Below, piece by piece: positions 49,376-63,083 of a stretch of 64,000 bases of DNA (positions are counted from its first letter, which is position 1; each line of letters begins with the position of its first letter). Under the pieces are notes generated by a model, which saw only the letters and a list, made by a program, of their open reading frames with translations, searched no databases and was not told the DNA's origin. This stretch comes from Channa striata. Its lineage: Eukaryota > Chordata > Actinopteri > Anabantiformes > Channidae. The stretch covers positions 15,190,001 to 15,254,000 of the forward strand of contig CM065182.1 of NCBI GenBank assembly GCA_033026295.1, written 5' to 3'. Both the position numbers and the translations under genes were made by a program.

Positions 49376-51617
49376 AAACTACTATATATCACAGTTCTTT
49401 TACAATAGCAGACTGCACATTGTGAAGTAGGCTAGTTGAAACAGTTAATCAGCCCAGAATATTGAAAGGTTTATTTTTATCTCACTCATTTGCAGACGTG
49501 AATTGGACAAATGGCTCTTTCTGTTTCTCGAAATGATGGAATGAATCGCCCTATTTAAAATGTAGGTTATAGCTATTGCTCTGATTAATGAATTCAAGGT
49601 AAAAAAAAAAAAAAATGTAAATGCATGCGCTGCACTCAGTCCAGACCCAGCTGAGCGGTTCCTCTCCTGTGTTTCCACCTCGACCCCTCGAATGAGCTGT
49701 TGTGCCTTTTGAAATGTGAAGAGCTCAAATAAACAAGCCCGGGCACATCACACTGGCTCACACTGATGTTCTTTGATTCCCAGTAGTTTTAGTTTTTGCA
49801 AGACAATCTTTGGCACCACTGCACTTTTATCTTTCCCGTCTGTACAATAGCATAACCAAGGAAGAGCTCTGATAGGATCGAGTGGAAAAAGGAAAGGAAG
49901 GCCAAAAGTCCAGTGTTGCAGATAATTATCTTGAGTGAAACAGAAAGACAATATTTAATTTTCAATATGGTTTTGCTGCGATGTCAAAATAGGACAGGTA
50001 TTGATAGATAAAATCAATTATATTTTGTCAATCTAAACACTACATTTTGTTGAAATGAACAGTCAATGTTTAATGATGTTAACAATTTATTGTTTCGTCT
50101 ATTGTTGCTCCACAAACTATCACATTGGTCATATTGATATGCTGCCAGCACATGTGCTTCAAACATTCTTTCCTGTATCGTCCCAATTTAATCCTAATCG
50201 GGCAAAGAATTAGGCTAATTTGTTATTAGTAACATGCTGTTTATCTCAAATTATTTTCCAAATACGTAGATCGATGAATTTTTGTATCTTGTCATCTTAA
50301 GTCAGTGGAAGTGCCACTGAGAAACTGTCAGTGTGAGGTGCTCCCTCTCGATTGAATGAGCCATTTTCGCTGGCTTATAATCAGAACATTAACAATTTGT
50401 CATTGTCATGTTTGTGGTCTCTTACTTTTTTGAAATTAGTTAATATTCGAAAATCCTGGCGTTAACCAAATCCAAAGTTTATTTGATTATAATCGGTCAC
50501 AGAGGGAGAGAACATGGTTCTGGATTGAATCTTAATAAACATCTTTTTGAAACATTTTACATGATTTGGTCTAAGTCTTTGCTCCTTTATATAATTCTTT
50601 CAGCACTTTAGCACTTGACTTTAACTCATTAGTCTGTGATATTCTTGCCGAGGTCTGAATTTGTGCCAAGTGTGGTAGACATAGGTCAACAAAGCTATTT
50701 TGCACAAAAGTCTGAACATCCAAGCAATCGAGCAGAATATCGGAATTCATATATGTTTTTTGAGTCCCTCTGACAGTAGCAGTGGTGCGCATGTGATAAC
50801 ACGGGTGGTTTACACTGTGATTAACACGTCTCATTTAGTGCCAAATTGAACGAGGTTGTGAAATTTTAATGAAGGAAACTGAAAAGTGAATTTTCACACA
50901 AATGGAAAGTATTGTCAAATCTAAATTAATTTTATAAATCTATTTGCAACAGTCAAGAGCCTAGTGGGGAATGATCCATTTAAATCACAGCTGTCTTCTC
51001 ACTGCATGCTCTAAAACTGTTTTAGTCTTTTCCTAAAAAAAAAACTGTAAGAGGAAATGCCCTGTGTTTCTTGTAGCACTCAGTTCCTCCACTGGGTTTC
51101 TTACAACTTTAAATTCACAACGGATTCATTTCCATGCGATGAACGACATTGTTAGTTTACTGTCGCTTGCATAGTGATGCACGGATTTGCCAAAGAGGCC
51201 AAAAAAGTCAGTAGGTTTTTATTCAATCAAAGCGTTCAGCATGCGCTTCATAATCAACGCATTTTTAAGCAGAGATCTGCAGCTACTGTCCAGCTTTGGG
51301 TGACTAGCAAATGAGAGAGAACTCTCCCTGTGTTCCTTTCAGCGGCAGACAGACTGAACAACAAGTGGGTTTTAGACGCAGTGTGATTGCATTCAAGGTC
51401 AATTAAAAGGGCACACACTTTTTTTTTTTAAGCTGAGCTGTACAGTATAGAGGAACATGTCCATGCTCGCCAGCTGTCAGCCAGACTTTACTGTCACAAG
51501 GCTAATATTTCCTTTTTCACACTTCCGCATTCGTGAGCCTGAAACCGAAAACAGGCAGCTTAAGTTCCGTCGTAAGTTATTACATAGGAACAAAGGCAGA
51601 ACTGGAGCCTGACCGAC

Positions 51618-51643
51618 AGAGAGAGAGAGAGAGAGAGAGAGAG
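51618..51643. repeat. (GA)13 microsatellite
   Basis: A pure GA run; the GGTAAGC next to it is probably a chance donor match. Confidence 0.95.
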
Positions 51644-52748
51644 GTAAGCAGTTAAATTGGTCGTAATTACGTTTATCAAGCATGTCACATGAAAATATTA
51701 AGACATGTTCTTAAAATACAACAACCGGGCTAAACGTCCTGTTTTATGATAACTGATAACTACACAAAAACAGTAATTTTATTCATAATCAGTTGAAAAC
51801 ACTCCTGCAATGCATTATTATTGTACAGCGTTAAGAGGATCCAGGGTTACGTGTTTGTTACGTACTTCCGTTTTTTGCGAAAAATATCTGTTACCCTTGT
51901 TTGTTTGATTTTCATTTTCAGTCTGTAAATAAACACACATGCTGTATTTACTAGATGAGCTCGTGTGGTTGAGATGACGGGTGACTTAAGTTATAACAGA
52001 GCTGATCATTTCACTACCAGTTCTAATCAGCTCTGCACTGCAGGCTTGGGATGCGATGTAATACTTGGTGGACGTGATTATCTGGAACAAAAGTGTAGCA
52101 GCCGGAATTGTCTCTGCCCTTAACCAGACTGACTGTGTACTTTCTGGTGTTCACGAGTCACAGAAAAGTAGTTTGCGGGCCAAGGACAATATGGATGTGT
52201 GGACCCTTTTCTGTGTCTTCTGCTCCTAATTTGCCCTTAACGACATTTAGACGTGTATGTGTGGTTGTGCATGTATGTGTGTGGTTACCCGCTAAGCCTT
52301 CAAAAAATGTGCGGGCCTGGCAGGGTACTGACCACCTGGTGCTTGACTGGCATGTTTGTTGCTCAGCAGGTATCATGGGCACGTCTCCAGAGGCATCATT
52401 ACACAACCTTGTTCCTTTTTAATACTTTCTAAGTTCACTCGCTGCCTTCAGTTGCTTTATTTGCTTGATGGTTAAATGACATGATCTCGAAGAATGAAGC
52501 GGCCTTTAAAACCAACATTTATCAGTGTTGCCGTTCTTTCTAGGCTCAAGTGTGTCAGAAAGACCTTCAGAGACAGAGTTGTAATTACACTTTATGTAAT
52601 GATTAGGTTTTCCGACTAGAAAAAATAATAATTGCGCATGACACCCTATGCTTTTCTTTTGGGACAGAATTTTCTAAATGTATACATTAAAGACATCTTC
52701 AGAGCGAGTGTGAAATGCATGAATGTGAAAAAAAGTGTCTGTCCCTCG

Positions 52749-52771
52749 TGTGTGTGTGTGTGTGTGTGTGT
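52749..52771. repeat. (GT)n microsatellite
   Basis: About 11 units. Confidence 0.93.
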
Positions 52772-53532
52772 TCTCAGGGGGGGCATGTGTGTGAGCTATC
52801 AACTTTTAAGCCATGAGAGCTTATAGCTTTGAGGGCCCAGCCCCTCCAATTAAAACGCGTTAAAGGCAGAATTCTCTTTACTTCTCTCCGTAGGGAACCG
52901 ACAGAGAAGGCTTGTCTAGATTCTCACTCTACCCAGAGTAATAATTACCCGAGATAATTACTTTCCTTTCTGAAGCAATTAATGCCAATTCCAGGGGAGA
53001 TGGTTTGGGACTCAAACAGGGGCCGAGGTTATGCACGGGCTTAGAAACTGACAGCAGGGAGCCCTTTTTTTTTTAATAAACACTTTGTGAAGTGAAACCA
53101 TGAGCCATGTGAGCCATGGCATGTTGTAGTGAACTGTAAAACAGAGGAAAACATAGCTGCACAGGTAAACCCAAACAGAACGAAGGTAATTGGAACAGAT
53201 GTCGGCGTGACACGAGTTTTCTTTTCACCCCCTTGAATCTTGTTTCCACTCCTTCTCCAGTTCCTCTTTTAGGCACACTGCTGTAGTGAGGGGTGAAGTG
53301 ACTAATTGCAAAGCCAAAGAAAACCACAGTAAAGTAAAAATACTCATACAGCTGTGCTTTTTAAACGGAACCATACTGTAGCGGTGATACGCAGGTACAC
53401 AGAAATGCAGCCGCCTCTGAGTGCGCTTTCTGTGAATGACTGAAACAGCCCTCCTAACAGCATCACATGGAGCAGCATTCAGCTGAGTGGGATCAGGATC
53501 AAAACCATACATGGCTGTTTTTGATCCTGCGC

Positions 53533-53558
<26 letters not shown>
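53533..53558. repeat. (GT)n microsatellite
   Basis: About 13 units. Confidence 0.94.
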
Positions 53559-53564
<6 letters not shown>

Positions 53565-55149
53565 TTGGCATTTGTGCACACATGTGAATAAGCAAAGCTG
53601 ATAGGCGTCACATGCAGCTGCCACCCTAGGCTGAGTGCCCATACGCTGGTGCCAGCGTCTCATCATGGGGGATGTAAAACATTGTGAGACGGTGACCCGC
53701 ACTCACAACCATTCATTTGTTTTCCTTTTGCGACTGTGCAACTCCAGAGGTAAAAAAGGTCACACAACAGGGAAAGATAAATACTCCTCTCATTGTACAG
53801 TAACAAATCTTATAATTTCATACTGTATGGATGGGTATTAAAATAATGCAGTAGGTAAACTATAAGAACAAGAGCCCAGTTTTGTCTGCTTTACATAATC
53901 ATAATGATGTAATTCAGACGCTTTTTAAAATTATTTTTCCCAGTCTCCATTCAAAAGTCCTAATAATGCTTCTTTGTCATACTGCATACATCTGTTACTA
54001 ATATTTTATGTTCTATGTTATTTTACATGTTTTTACTCTCTAAAAACATTTAAAATTGGGAATAAAAATAATCTGAATTATTGTTGGGTTTAGAATTTAA
54101 GACATCCCCTTTGTTTCTTCTTGTCACAACTAATGACTTATGCTATTTTTCTTGTAGTATCATAAACTATGACAATAACTATCCTTAGATTTTTAGATTA
54201 TAAAAGTGCTTCCCCAGTGGTTTGTGTTTGTTATGCAAACAATGGCTCATAACATGACATTTGAAAATTCCATTAGCATAAAAAAATGCATTCCTTAAAT
54301 ATCAAGATGTAATTGTATTTTACAACTATCATGTTTTTCATAAGATCATTGTCCTAATTGGTTGTTGTGTAACAGTGTGTCCAAATGTCCATTTCAGATA
54401 CTGTATAATAATAGCATGAAAAACATGACATTCAGCTGTGCTCCCTGGAGGATGCAGCATCCACGTGGCCCAACAAAGGGATGTAGCTTGGACACAGACT
54501 CGTCATTGATTCTGTGGTCTTGTCCCTCCCCAGGTTAAGACAACAGAAGCCCTTTGGTTCACATATAGAGGAATGTGAATCCAAACAGCCAAAGCACATC
54601 TGGTTTTAGGTCATCGATCCACATCAATGGCAGTGAATTAACATCGCTGTCAAGAACTCGCGCAATTAACGTAAAGCTACCAAAGACTCTAACCCAGACT
54701 CAAAACTGTCCTCTAACTCAGACATGCTAATCCCTTCATCAAGATCAGCCATGTCCGGAGAAGAAAGAACAGGACAGCAATAAACTTTGGAATGCAACTC
54801 AAGAAAAATCAACTATCAACCTCCATAAGATTCACACCACTGTGTTCAGGACAGAATCTGGTAAAAGTTGATGCACACTTTTCTACTGTACGATACAGAA
54901 CCGCTAAATTATAAAATTATATGAATAAACGATAGTGATGAAAAACAATGGTGCAAAAGTGACATCCTTTGGTGGAACTTACAAGTGCACCCCAGATAAG
55001 ACTCCTTCCACGTAGAAATCATTGTTTAATGATGTTGTCTGAAAGCTAATCTAAGGATGTCATATTCTTTTGTTAATTCTATATATTATACATACACATT
55101 ACACAACATACACTGGCTAAGTTATTTAGAATTGATATGGAATTTGAGC

Positions 55150-56270
55150 CTGATGAAAGTATCCAGTAGGCGTGTTGGATGAAGTCAAACAAAGGACGAA
55201 TCTGATCGAGGAGGAGGGACTGGTCACCACTCGTGAAGGCTAAATCTGCCTTCTCCCTTCTTGGCCGACACCCAGGATACTTAATAAATCTAAGATCTCA
55301 CTTAAAGTGAGTTCAGAGTACGAACTAAAGAAGAAAGTTCCTCGGTTAAGAAAACTTAATCGACGTCGTCAAGAAGTACTTCTTTTTTTTAATTTTTTTT
55401 ATTCAATATTCATTCTTTTATTAGCCCACATCCAACATTGTTGGCTCCATACGGCCTTTTTGCCACATCCAAGATTCAGCGCTTGTCCGGACAACATCCC
55501 AGATCAAACGGCACAACCGTAGCCACACGAGCCCATCGGAACCAAAGCAGCCTCCTTTGAACCAGACCAACTCGCCTGGAGAAAGACTCTGTTAACGTGC
55601 CATTACCCAAACTGAGGAGACACTTCCTGCTTGTCCAGAACCAGTACTGACGAACCACTTAGCTTGGCAGAACCAACTTCTGGGTAACTCCAAGGCAAAG
55701 TTTCTCTTATTTCCAATTTCCATGAGAGGCGGGTGTCCCAAACAGCCTCTAGCGCCAGTGAGCTCGTCTAAATGAAAAGTATTTTTCCCGTTACTTAAAG
55801 GTGAATTGTAACGGGTTCCTTTCTCCTCGCCTGAACCACCATAGCTTTCCTTAGTGATGCTCATTCATCTGTTGTTCCCTTACAGTTGACTATTTTATGT
55901 TTTACTGTTGATTCATTTATTCATTTTGTTCCATATATCCATATCCATATACAGATCTACATATTCTCTAGTTATAGATATAGATAATAAATCACGGAAA
56001 AGAGCTGGTTCTGCTTTGTGTGGTTTCTTCAGAGAAACAGATGAGAGGTCTCTAAAACTGGAAAAGAACTCATGACAAAAGACTGATTTGGGTTTCTCAA
56101 AGTCAAATGTGATTGTTTCTGATAATTTGGTCTCTTGTGTTTACCCAAGTGACTGACTACTTGACCACTGACGGCCTCTAATGAACTAATATTTAACCAT
56201 AGCTTGATTAGGCTGATAGAATCTGGCGCCCCACTCAGAGGAATATTAATGTTGCCACATTAATATTAAC
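55150..56270 (+). mobile_element. Possible LTR-retroelement-derived segment
   Basis: Composition changes here: a GC-richer block at 55420-55860 lies between AT-rich flanks, with AATAAA-type signals at about 55284 and 55987. The segment ends at TGGCGCCCC (56224-56232), which resembles the start of a lysine-tRNA primer-binding site, and is followed at once by a perfect 11-bp hairpin (56242-56267). I see no gag or pol frame and cannot define LTR ends or a target duplication. It could instead be another repeat type or old single-copy DNA. Confidence 0.3.
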
Positions 56271-57935
56271 TCCATTGTTGCATATCCCTACAAGGAAACA
56301 AACATTCTGCCAATATAGGCACTAAACTACAACGGTTCCACTCTATGTGGTGATGAAGATTCTACTTCAGACTGTGTATTCCTCTTTATCATATGTAATA
56401 ATAGTTTGCTCGCACCAAAGAACACATGAGCAGAAAATTCATGCTTATTTTAATCCCGATCATCCATTAATTGTACTGAAGGACTGAAGGACTTTGTCTT
56501 TTACTTCATCATTATTCATTGTTTGATAATCTTCAATCATACAAGTAATAATAATTTTTTAAACAATTGATGATAATTAGTATTGATGGTGGTTAGAGAC
56601 CCCACTGATCTAAACGCAGTACTCACTAATAGTCAATCAGCTTCATAACTTCAGACGTATTAAAGGATTGGTGTCCATGTGAAGTTTAAAACAACGAGTT
56701 CCCATTTGTTTTTATTACACACAGATGTCATATAAGGACAACTTTATTGTTATCCTTCAGTAAGGTAACAAGGCATTAATATGCATCACTGCAATGACCA
56801 GGAGACATTTCCTCCAACTTCATCGAGAATTAGACACAAAAACACTGAATTTAAGACAGATAAAGGAGAATCATAATATTCACATGTGGCAGAGAAAGAA
56901 AGGGAGATGAAGGAGGAAGCGGCGACTGTCATAGAGGGGGGGTGGCATTTAAAATGTATAGTTGTTGTTATTGTTTGTGTCTCATCACCACGGAAAGCAA
57001 AATGACCACCATTGTTTCATCAATAGTGAGTAAATGACAATGAGAGAAGGAGCGTTACCTTTAGCGTGAGCAAGAGACAATACCTGTAATGGCTCATTGT
57101 GTCCATGATAAACACAGTGAGCTCATCTTTTAGGCTGTTTTTTGCTGTCAGGAACAGATAACGTGCTTGTTAAATATTCATTTAATTACTATAGATGAGG
57201 AGCCTTTCTTGTGCCGTGAGGTGACATTTCAAATGTCATTCAATAAATCCTCAAGTCTAACCTATTCCTTTTTAGTTCAGGTTCAAATAGATCAGCGGAA
57301 AATTTAATGATCGGCACAGTTAAACAGAGCCACTGAAAAAACAAGTAATAAAGAAAGTACTAAAATATAGATTTAAAAAAATGTGTCTAACAAGAATGAA
57401 ACTCTCTTTGCTCCTTTTTTAAAGATGAGGATGATCTTCATTGGGATTTTTTTTACAAACTTATGCCCTCTACAACACTGGGCTTCATTCACCAATATCT
57501 CCCTAAGTTGGTTTGTAAAATTGTCCAAAGTGCCAAGTAAAGTCTGTGTCTGATGCATGACACGTTCTTAAACTCCAGAAATTGTTTGCGCCTGTGAAAA
57601 AGGACATGAGACTGCAGGGTTGTGTGCACACACAGGACTCTCACACGCAAACTGAAAAGACACATTCAGGAAGTCAAGATCAGCCACACAAATTCTAAAG
57701 ATGGTGGAGCACTGGACTCCAAATGAAAGAAAAGCTTCAGGAGATCTAAGGTTGAGGCTCTGCTGCAGGAAGTGAACAGCAAAAACTGTCACGCTTAGTC
57801 TCACACACACACATACACACACGCAGACACACACAGACATACAATACTATGCATAGAGACTAAAAGTCATTCACTAAACGCTGTATCTGATGAAGTTCTG
57901 ATAAATGTCTGCTTTGAATTCTGAGGAAGAGTATT

Positions 57936-58035
57936 CTATCCATCCATTATCTTTAACTGCTTATCCTGTTTGCAGGGGGCTCGAGCCTATTCCCGCTGTC
58001 ACTGGGTAGGAGGTGGGATACACTTAGACTGTGCA
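57936..58035 (+). repeat. 5' fragment of the dispersed teleost repeat
   Basis: CTATCCATCCATTATCT, ACTGCTTATCCTGTTTGCAG, GCCTATTCCCGCTGTCACTG and GGGATACACTTAGAC are the head of the family seen at 3321; homology fades after about 100 bases. Confidence 0.75.
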
Positions 58036-61000
58036 GTTATTTTAATTTTGATTTCAATTATGATTATAGTTTCCAATGACTGTAAAAACAACAACAAAAA
58101 AAGGAAAAATCTTTGCTGTGTTCTGTTTCACGATGATGCTTTTGCTGTTTCTTCTTTTTTATCGTGTAATAAAGCCAGTGCACCCCCTTTGCTTTAAAGT
58201 GGTTCAGTCTCGCCCCTCAAATTCCATCTCAGCCCCTCTACATGTTTAGTTCAGCCAAGATAGTTTACCTGCTAGTAAAGCCTGTTAGCATCCTGTCACA
58301 CAGACGGTTCCAATATCAAGGAGGAAGAGCCAAAGACAAAAAAACCACAACAATTGCAATGGCACTTGTACTGGTCTGCAGAATTTCAGCATGGCAGAAA
58401 TATGCAGGTTCTTCTCTTGCAGGGTTTTAGCCAATCACTCATGAGACACTTTAATAACCCAGCCTTTTTTAATTGTGTATGTATATAACTGGGAATGAAA
58501 AAGTCTTTCTTTTCAAACACAAAAGAGACACACTTGTCTTCAGGAGGACAGGCTGTCACCCCGTCTCCTCCCACAGCGCCACATAAAGACGCTTCCCCAG
58601 CGCGTAGAAATATTGGCATTTATTCTGTCCCATGGACGCTACAGATGCAGTACGTCCTGTGCCTTGTTCCACCGTCCAACCACCTTCACCCCCTCCCTAC
58701 GAGGACTTTTACATGCTACGTCATTGCTTTAGGCCTCAAATATCGCTGCTTCAGGGTTCCTGTTGTACTTGACCACAGCCTCTTTTCATAGGGAGGGATG
58801 AGGCGAGGAGGCAAATTGTCAAAGGAAAGAATAAAGAGAGAGGGATGGTGGAGAAAAGGAAGACAAGATGGGTTAACCAGTCACACACAGCCCTGCTTTC
58901 AGCACTGTCTAACTAATACATTTCATTACCTTGATGAGACTTAAAAGAGAAACTGTGATTTTTGACTCTCAAAAGAACATAACATTTCATACAGCACCAC
59001 ACAACCTCTGGTGGTGCTGACACAGCGTGAACATTTAACAACTTCTCGCTCTCACACAAGGCACTACTTTAAAATTCTAGTTCTAAAATAAATTAACTAA
59101 TGTACACAAAATATGTTTACAGATGATATTAATCTCCTGTTTCTTTTTTAGAGCTTTTCTGCAACTGATACGTCGCGGCGAAATGTTTTTTTTTATGCCA
59201 CAAACAACTTTAATAAGGCAGAATGATAGAAGTTGAAAGACAAAAGATACAAACTGCATGTGAGAGTGACCGCTGTTGTTTCTACTAATGTCTTGATCGT
59301 TTCCGAGCTTCTATGAAACCATCTTTGCATTGGGTCATTCTTTCAGCAGCTAATGGGTTGTTATTAGCACTGCACCATCCAGTGGCTCAGTGGCCTCAGG
59401 CTTACAGCATGAGGCAGCCTCGTTATCCATTTCGACTCTATGATCACAGTGTTTTCTGCCTTGTAAACACCACCTTGGACTGGGGAAAAAAATCGCTTAA
59501 AACATCCTAGATTATTCCGACAATCCAGTCTGTTTTACATTCAGCTCAGCTTTTAAGCCAGTGGTGTGTCTTTTAGACGCTGACATTTCTCTCAATGAAT
59601 TTCTGTGATTTTAGGTCCTGTGGTGTTGTTTCCATTAGCTGGCTTCATCTGCATATGCTTAATAAATTGCCTTCCTCGCTGCACCCTGACTTTTTGAGAA
59701 AATTAACATTCAACGAGACTTCTCTCTTTTTAAAGAACACAGAGGCTATTTTTTCATCTCATCAGTTTTCAGACTGAAAAAAACAGCTGACACGGCTTTT
59801 GTCGGAGATGTTCAGTTTGTCAGATGTAACAACACATTTGAGACGTATTTATGACTTTATGAACTGAAACACTCTTTAACACACAAAAAAGATTTTTGTG
59901 TGTTTTGTTTCCCCATATCAGCTCAGTGGCTTTAAAATTTAGATATTTCATCCCTTTCTGCAAAGCCCCATTTCTTTTCTTCTCCTCCTTTTCACAGAAG
60001 AAAAGTGATCTGGAAAAGGAAAGTCATCTGTAAAGGAGACCCATGGCTAACAATTGATGTGCCAATCCCGTCTAGACAGCAGCACTTCATCCAATTATGT
60101 TGAAAATACAAACATGATCGCACCAACAATGGCAGGATTACCAACGCCATAAAGAGGAGAAGAAGAAGTGGAGGAAGACAGGTGATGAGGATGAAATTGA
60201 CAAAGGAAGATAGATGGTGACAAGCCTGGACTGTGGAAGACATGATGGTATCAATAGTGAGAGATAGGGATTTTATTTAGCAGGAGGAACAAAATACAAA
60301 TAGATGTACCATCTTGTCATGGTGCCATTGAGTGGAGATCAGGGAGAGGAAGCTCGTGATTGGGTTCATGTGTGTAGCAAAGTCGATGTCAATATAAAGA
60401 CAATACCGCAGAGACAGAGTCTCACACACCCACAGTTTATTAGTGTTACAATGCACAAGTTGAAGCATGAGCTGTCAGCGGAAAAATAATCTTTCATCAA
60501 CATGATGACTGTCTGGTGACTAATTTGTTAGCTTCACTGTAACAGTAGCAGATCTCATTTTGGTAGCTTTAAAACAGATGCGTGTTTTATGAAATCGGAA
60601 CTGCCTGCCTAAGATCCAGGTTCTTCACATTAGTTTGTGGTTGTGTTGCTGGTGTTGATGTACTTTAATACAATATTTATTCCCAAGTGCAACTGAGAAC
60701 AGTTTATGAAAGAATCAAAGATTTGAAATATTGTCTCAAATCATATCAGAGTGTGTCTTTGAAGACACAGTTTGAAGAGGAGGAAGAAAACATAAAGCCT
60801 AATTAGGTTTGAGTAAAAAACAGAAATCCAGTGTACACACTTTACCCCGATTACATTTGTGTAAAGGTTTATTTAGATGTTGTACTGTACAAAGTGAACG
60901 GGAGATAATCTGTGATGTGTAATTTGTTGCAGGTGAGTGTATGGATTGTTGTTTGAATGTTGACAATCAGCTGATTGTATCAGCGATCATAACATTTGGT

Positions 61001-61645
61001 ATTTAACAGCACTGAGCTGCCAATAATTGACAAGAAGGAGAAATATGTGAAAATTAAGACTAAACAGGAACGTAAACTAAATACGATTAACAATCAAGAA
61101 ATAAGTGGATGGAGCGATGCTTGTCGAGTGTGTCGGCACTTACCAAAGGACAAGAAGGGAGCAAAAACAATGGTGGAAAATGCCTCGTGTAATTTGCTTT
61201 TAGTCTAATTTCTTTTGTTTTTCCAGTCATGCTCTCATGAATGAAATGCAGTTGTGTTTACAGCAGCAGAAAATTAGCTTACATTTCCAACATATCTTCC
61301 CATTCTGCTGCCTTTTACATTCATTTAATAATCCATGTCCTTTAGGATTTGTGGTAGGAGTAATAAAACATTGATTTTTCATTTGACATTCTGTGATGCA
61401 ATTAAAGTCGGCTCTGGACTAAAATGTAAGAAAGCAGTCCGTGATGTCTCGTGGTTATTTTAAAGGTTTGATTTGGTGTGGCAGACATAAAACTTGCTGA
61501 CGTAACGTCTGATGACCGGCTACAGGAATAGGCATCGCAGCAGACAGTTAAAGATGATATGTGGATAGATCAGCCTCCTTTAGAAGATTTGCACTGGGTC
61601 AAAGCAGACTGCAATTCTATTGCTCAGACGTGTGAGTGTCAGGAG

Positions 61646-61648
<3 letters not shown>

Positions 61649-61676
<28 letters not shown>
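61649..61676. repeat. (GT)14 microsatellite
   Basis: A pure GT run. Confidence 0.95.
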
Positions 61677-61679
<3 letters not shown>

Positions 61680-62985
61680 TTATGTCAATTCCTCAATTTC
61701 TCCATCTACTGCCTTGTTTACTTACACTCTTGTGTGGAGTGTTGACTGTCTTCCATTTCTCTGTGTATTTGGCTCAAAATTTTAATCGCTGAGTTAATAT
61801 TTCCCTTGGAGTTGTGTCATCTCTTTTTTCCCCACTCTGTCATTGTTCTAGTAGCTGTGTTGGGTTTCACCTACATTTCTGTTACAGCAGATGTTTTTGA
61901 CTGACAAATCTGGAGCAGTCTTCAGAAGCGTTTGCTGATAACGGTCAGAAGGTTTTTAATGGTGACTCTTCCATCTGCAGGACAGATGCTAAATCTGAAA
62001 AGACAAAATTTCCATTATGTATTTGTCAGCTCCGTTGTAAAAGTAGTGGCTTCCTGCTATTCCCCGTCTAATTTTATTCACAGTGCGTCTGTGTTTGCAA
62101 AGTCTTGGGTACTTTCACCTTTATCATGCTGATGCTAAAACCTTGTGTTAAGCTGGTTGCTATGGCTCTGAAATTAATCAGATGCTGGTTGTCTTCTGAA
62201 TTATGTTCCTCTACAGGGGCATGGCTGCCTTTATAATACTGCCATTATCAGGGTGCAGGCACACGAAAGGAGGCCAGGGACCACTACAGCTTAGCTGCTA
62301 GATGTGATGGTAAGGTGACATTTTGCCAAATTTGGTTTCCAATCCAATAACGTACAGTAACGTAATATTACTTCAGGATAAACACTGAGCTAATATTTAA
62401 AATAAAATACAGAGAGCAATATTTTATTTTAATTGCAGTAAGCCGTGTGTGGTTTGTTTACAGTATATAAACATTTAGGGATATTTCCTATATTGAAATA
62501 GGATATGCAGTAAGAACCTGAATGTTTGAGTACAGCCTAGAGTGACTTATATTATTTATTCCATTAAAACATCTCTACATCTTTCCCTGCATGACATCTT
62601 CTTATCATCATACTATGGAGGGAAGCAGTACAACACTAAATATTGTGTTTAGGCTGCTTGAAGCAGCCAGTGACAGACAGACTCAGACAGTACGGAGTCA
62701 GCCTGTTAGCCTGCGAGCATCACTTCTGATTCCTACAGTCTGTGGACTCGCTGCTGCAACACATCCAAGCTTTTAGTGTGGTCGGGAAAAAAAAGTCATA
62801 AAACTACTTTTTCTTTTTGTTTAGGCCCAGTCTCTTTCCACTGCACTGCCAGTGGCCGTGTTGAGCGGTTAGAACTTTAACAAGCTCTAATTTGAGTGTC
62901 TGTCATTCATAGCCTTAATTACACATTTAGCGCCTGTTAGTTTTAGTATTTTTTCAACTTTGGATATTTTCTGCAACTGTCCTAA

Positions 62986-63083
62986 TTAGATTAGACTAGA
63001 TTCAACTTTATTGTCATTGTGCAAGGTACATATACAGAGCCAATGAAATGTAGTTAGCATCTAACCAGGAGTGCATAAGTGGC
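62986..63083 (+). repeat. Dispersed teleost repeat fragment (CAACTTTATTGTCATTG type)
   Basis: GATTAGACTAGATTCAACTT, TTATTGTCATTGTGCAAGG, CCAATGAAATGTAG and CATCTAACCAGGAGTGCA occur in the order of a repeat common in fish genomes. I am unsure whether it belongs to a SINE or to the tail of a LINE. Confidence 0.6.

Larger units (their letters stand above)
49376..55150. other. Non-coding stretch
   Basis: No gene could be supported. It includes a GA repeat at 51618 directly followed by GTAAGC, GT repeats at 52749 and 53533, and a T-rich tract. Confidence 0.55.
56271..62985. other. Non-coding stretch
   Basis: No gene could be supported. It holds a CA-rich patch at 57804-57836, a partial dispersed repeat at 57936, a GT repeat at 61649, and a lysine-rich 70-codon frame at 60996-61208 that I could not assign. 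Confidence 0.55.

Noticed and set aside
51618..51650. GA run followed by GTAAGC, resembling an exon end.
   Set aside because: A GA microsatellite followed by a donor word; no coding frame leads into it.
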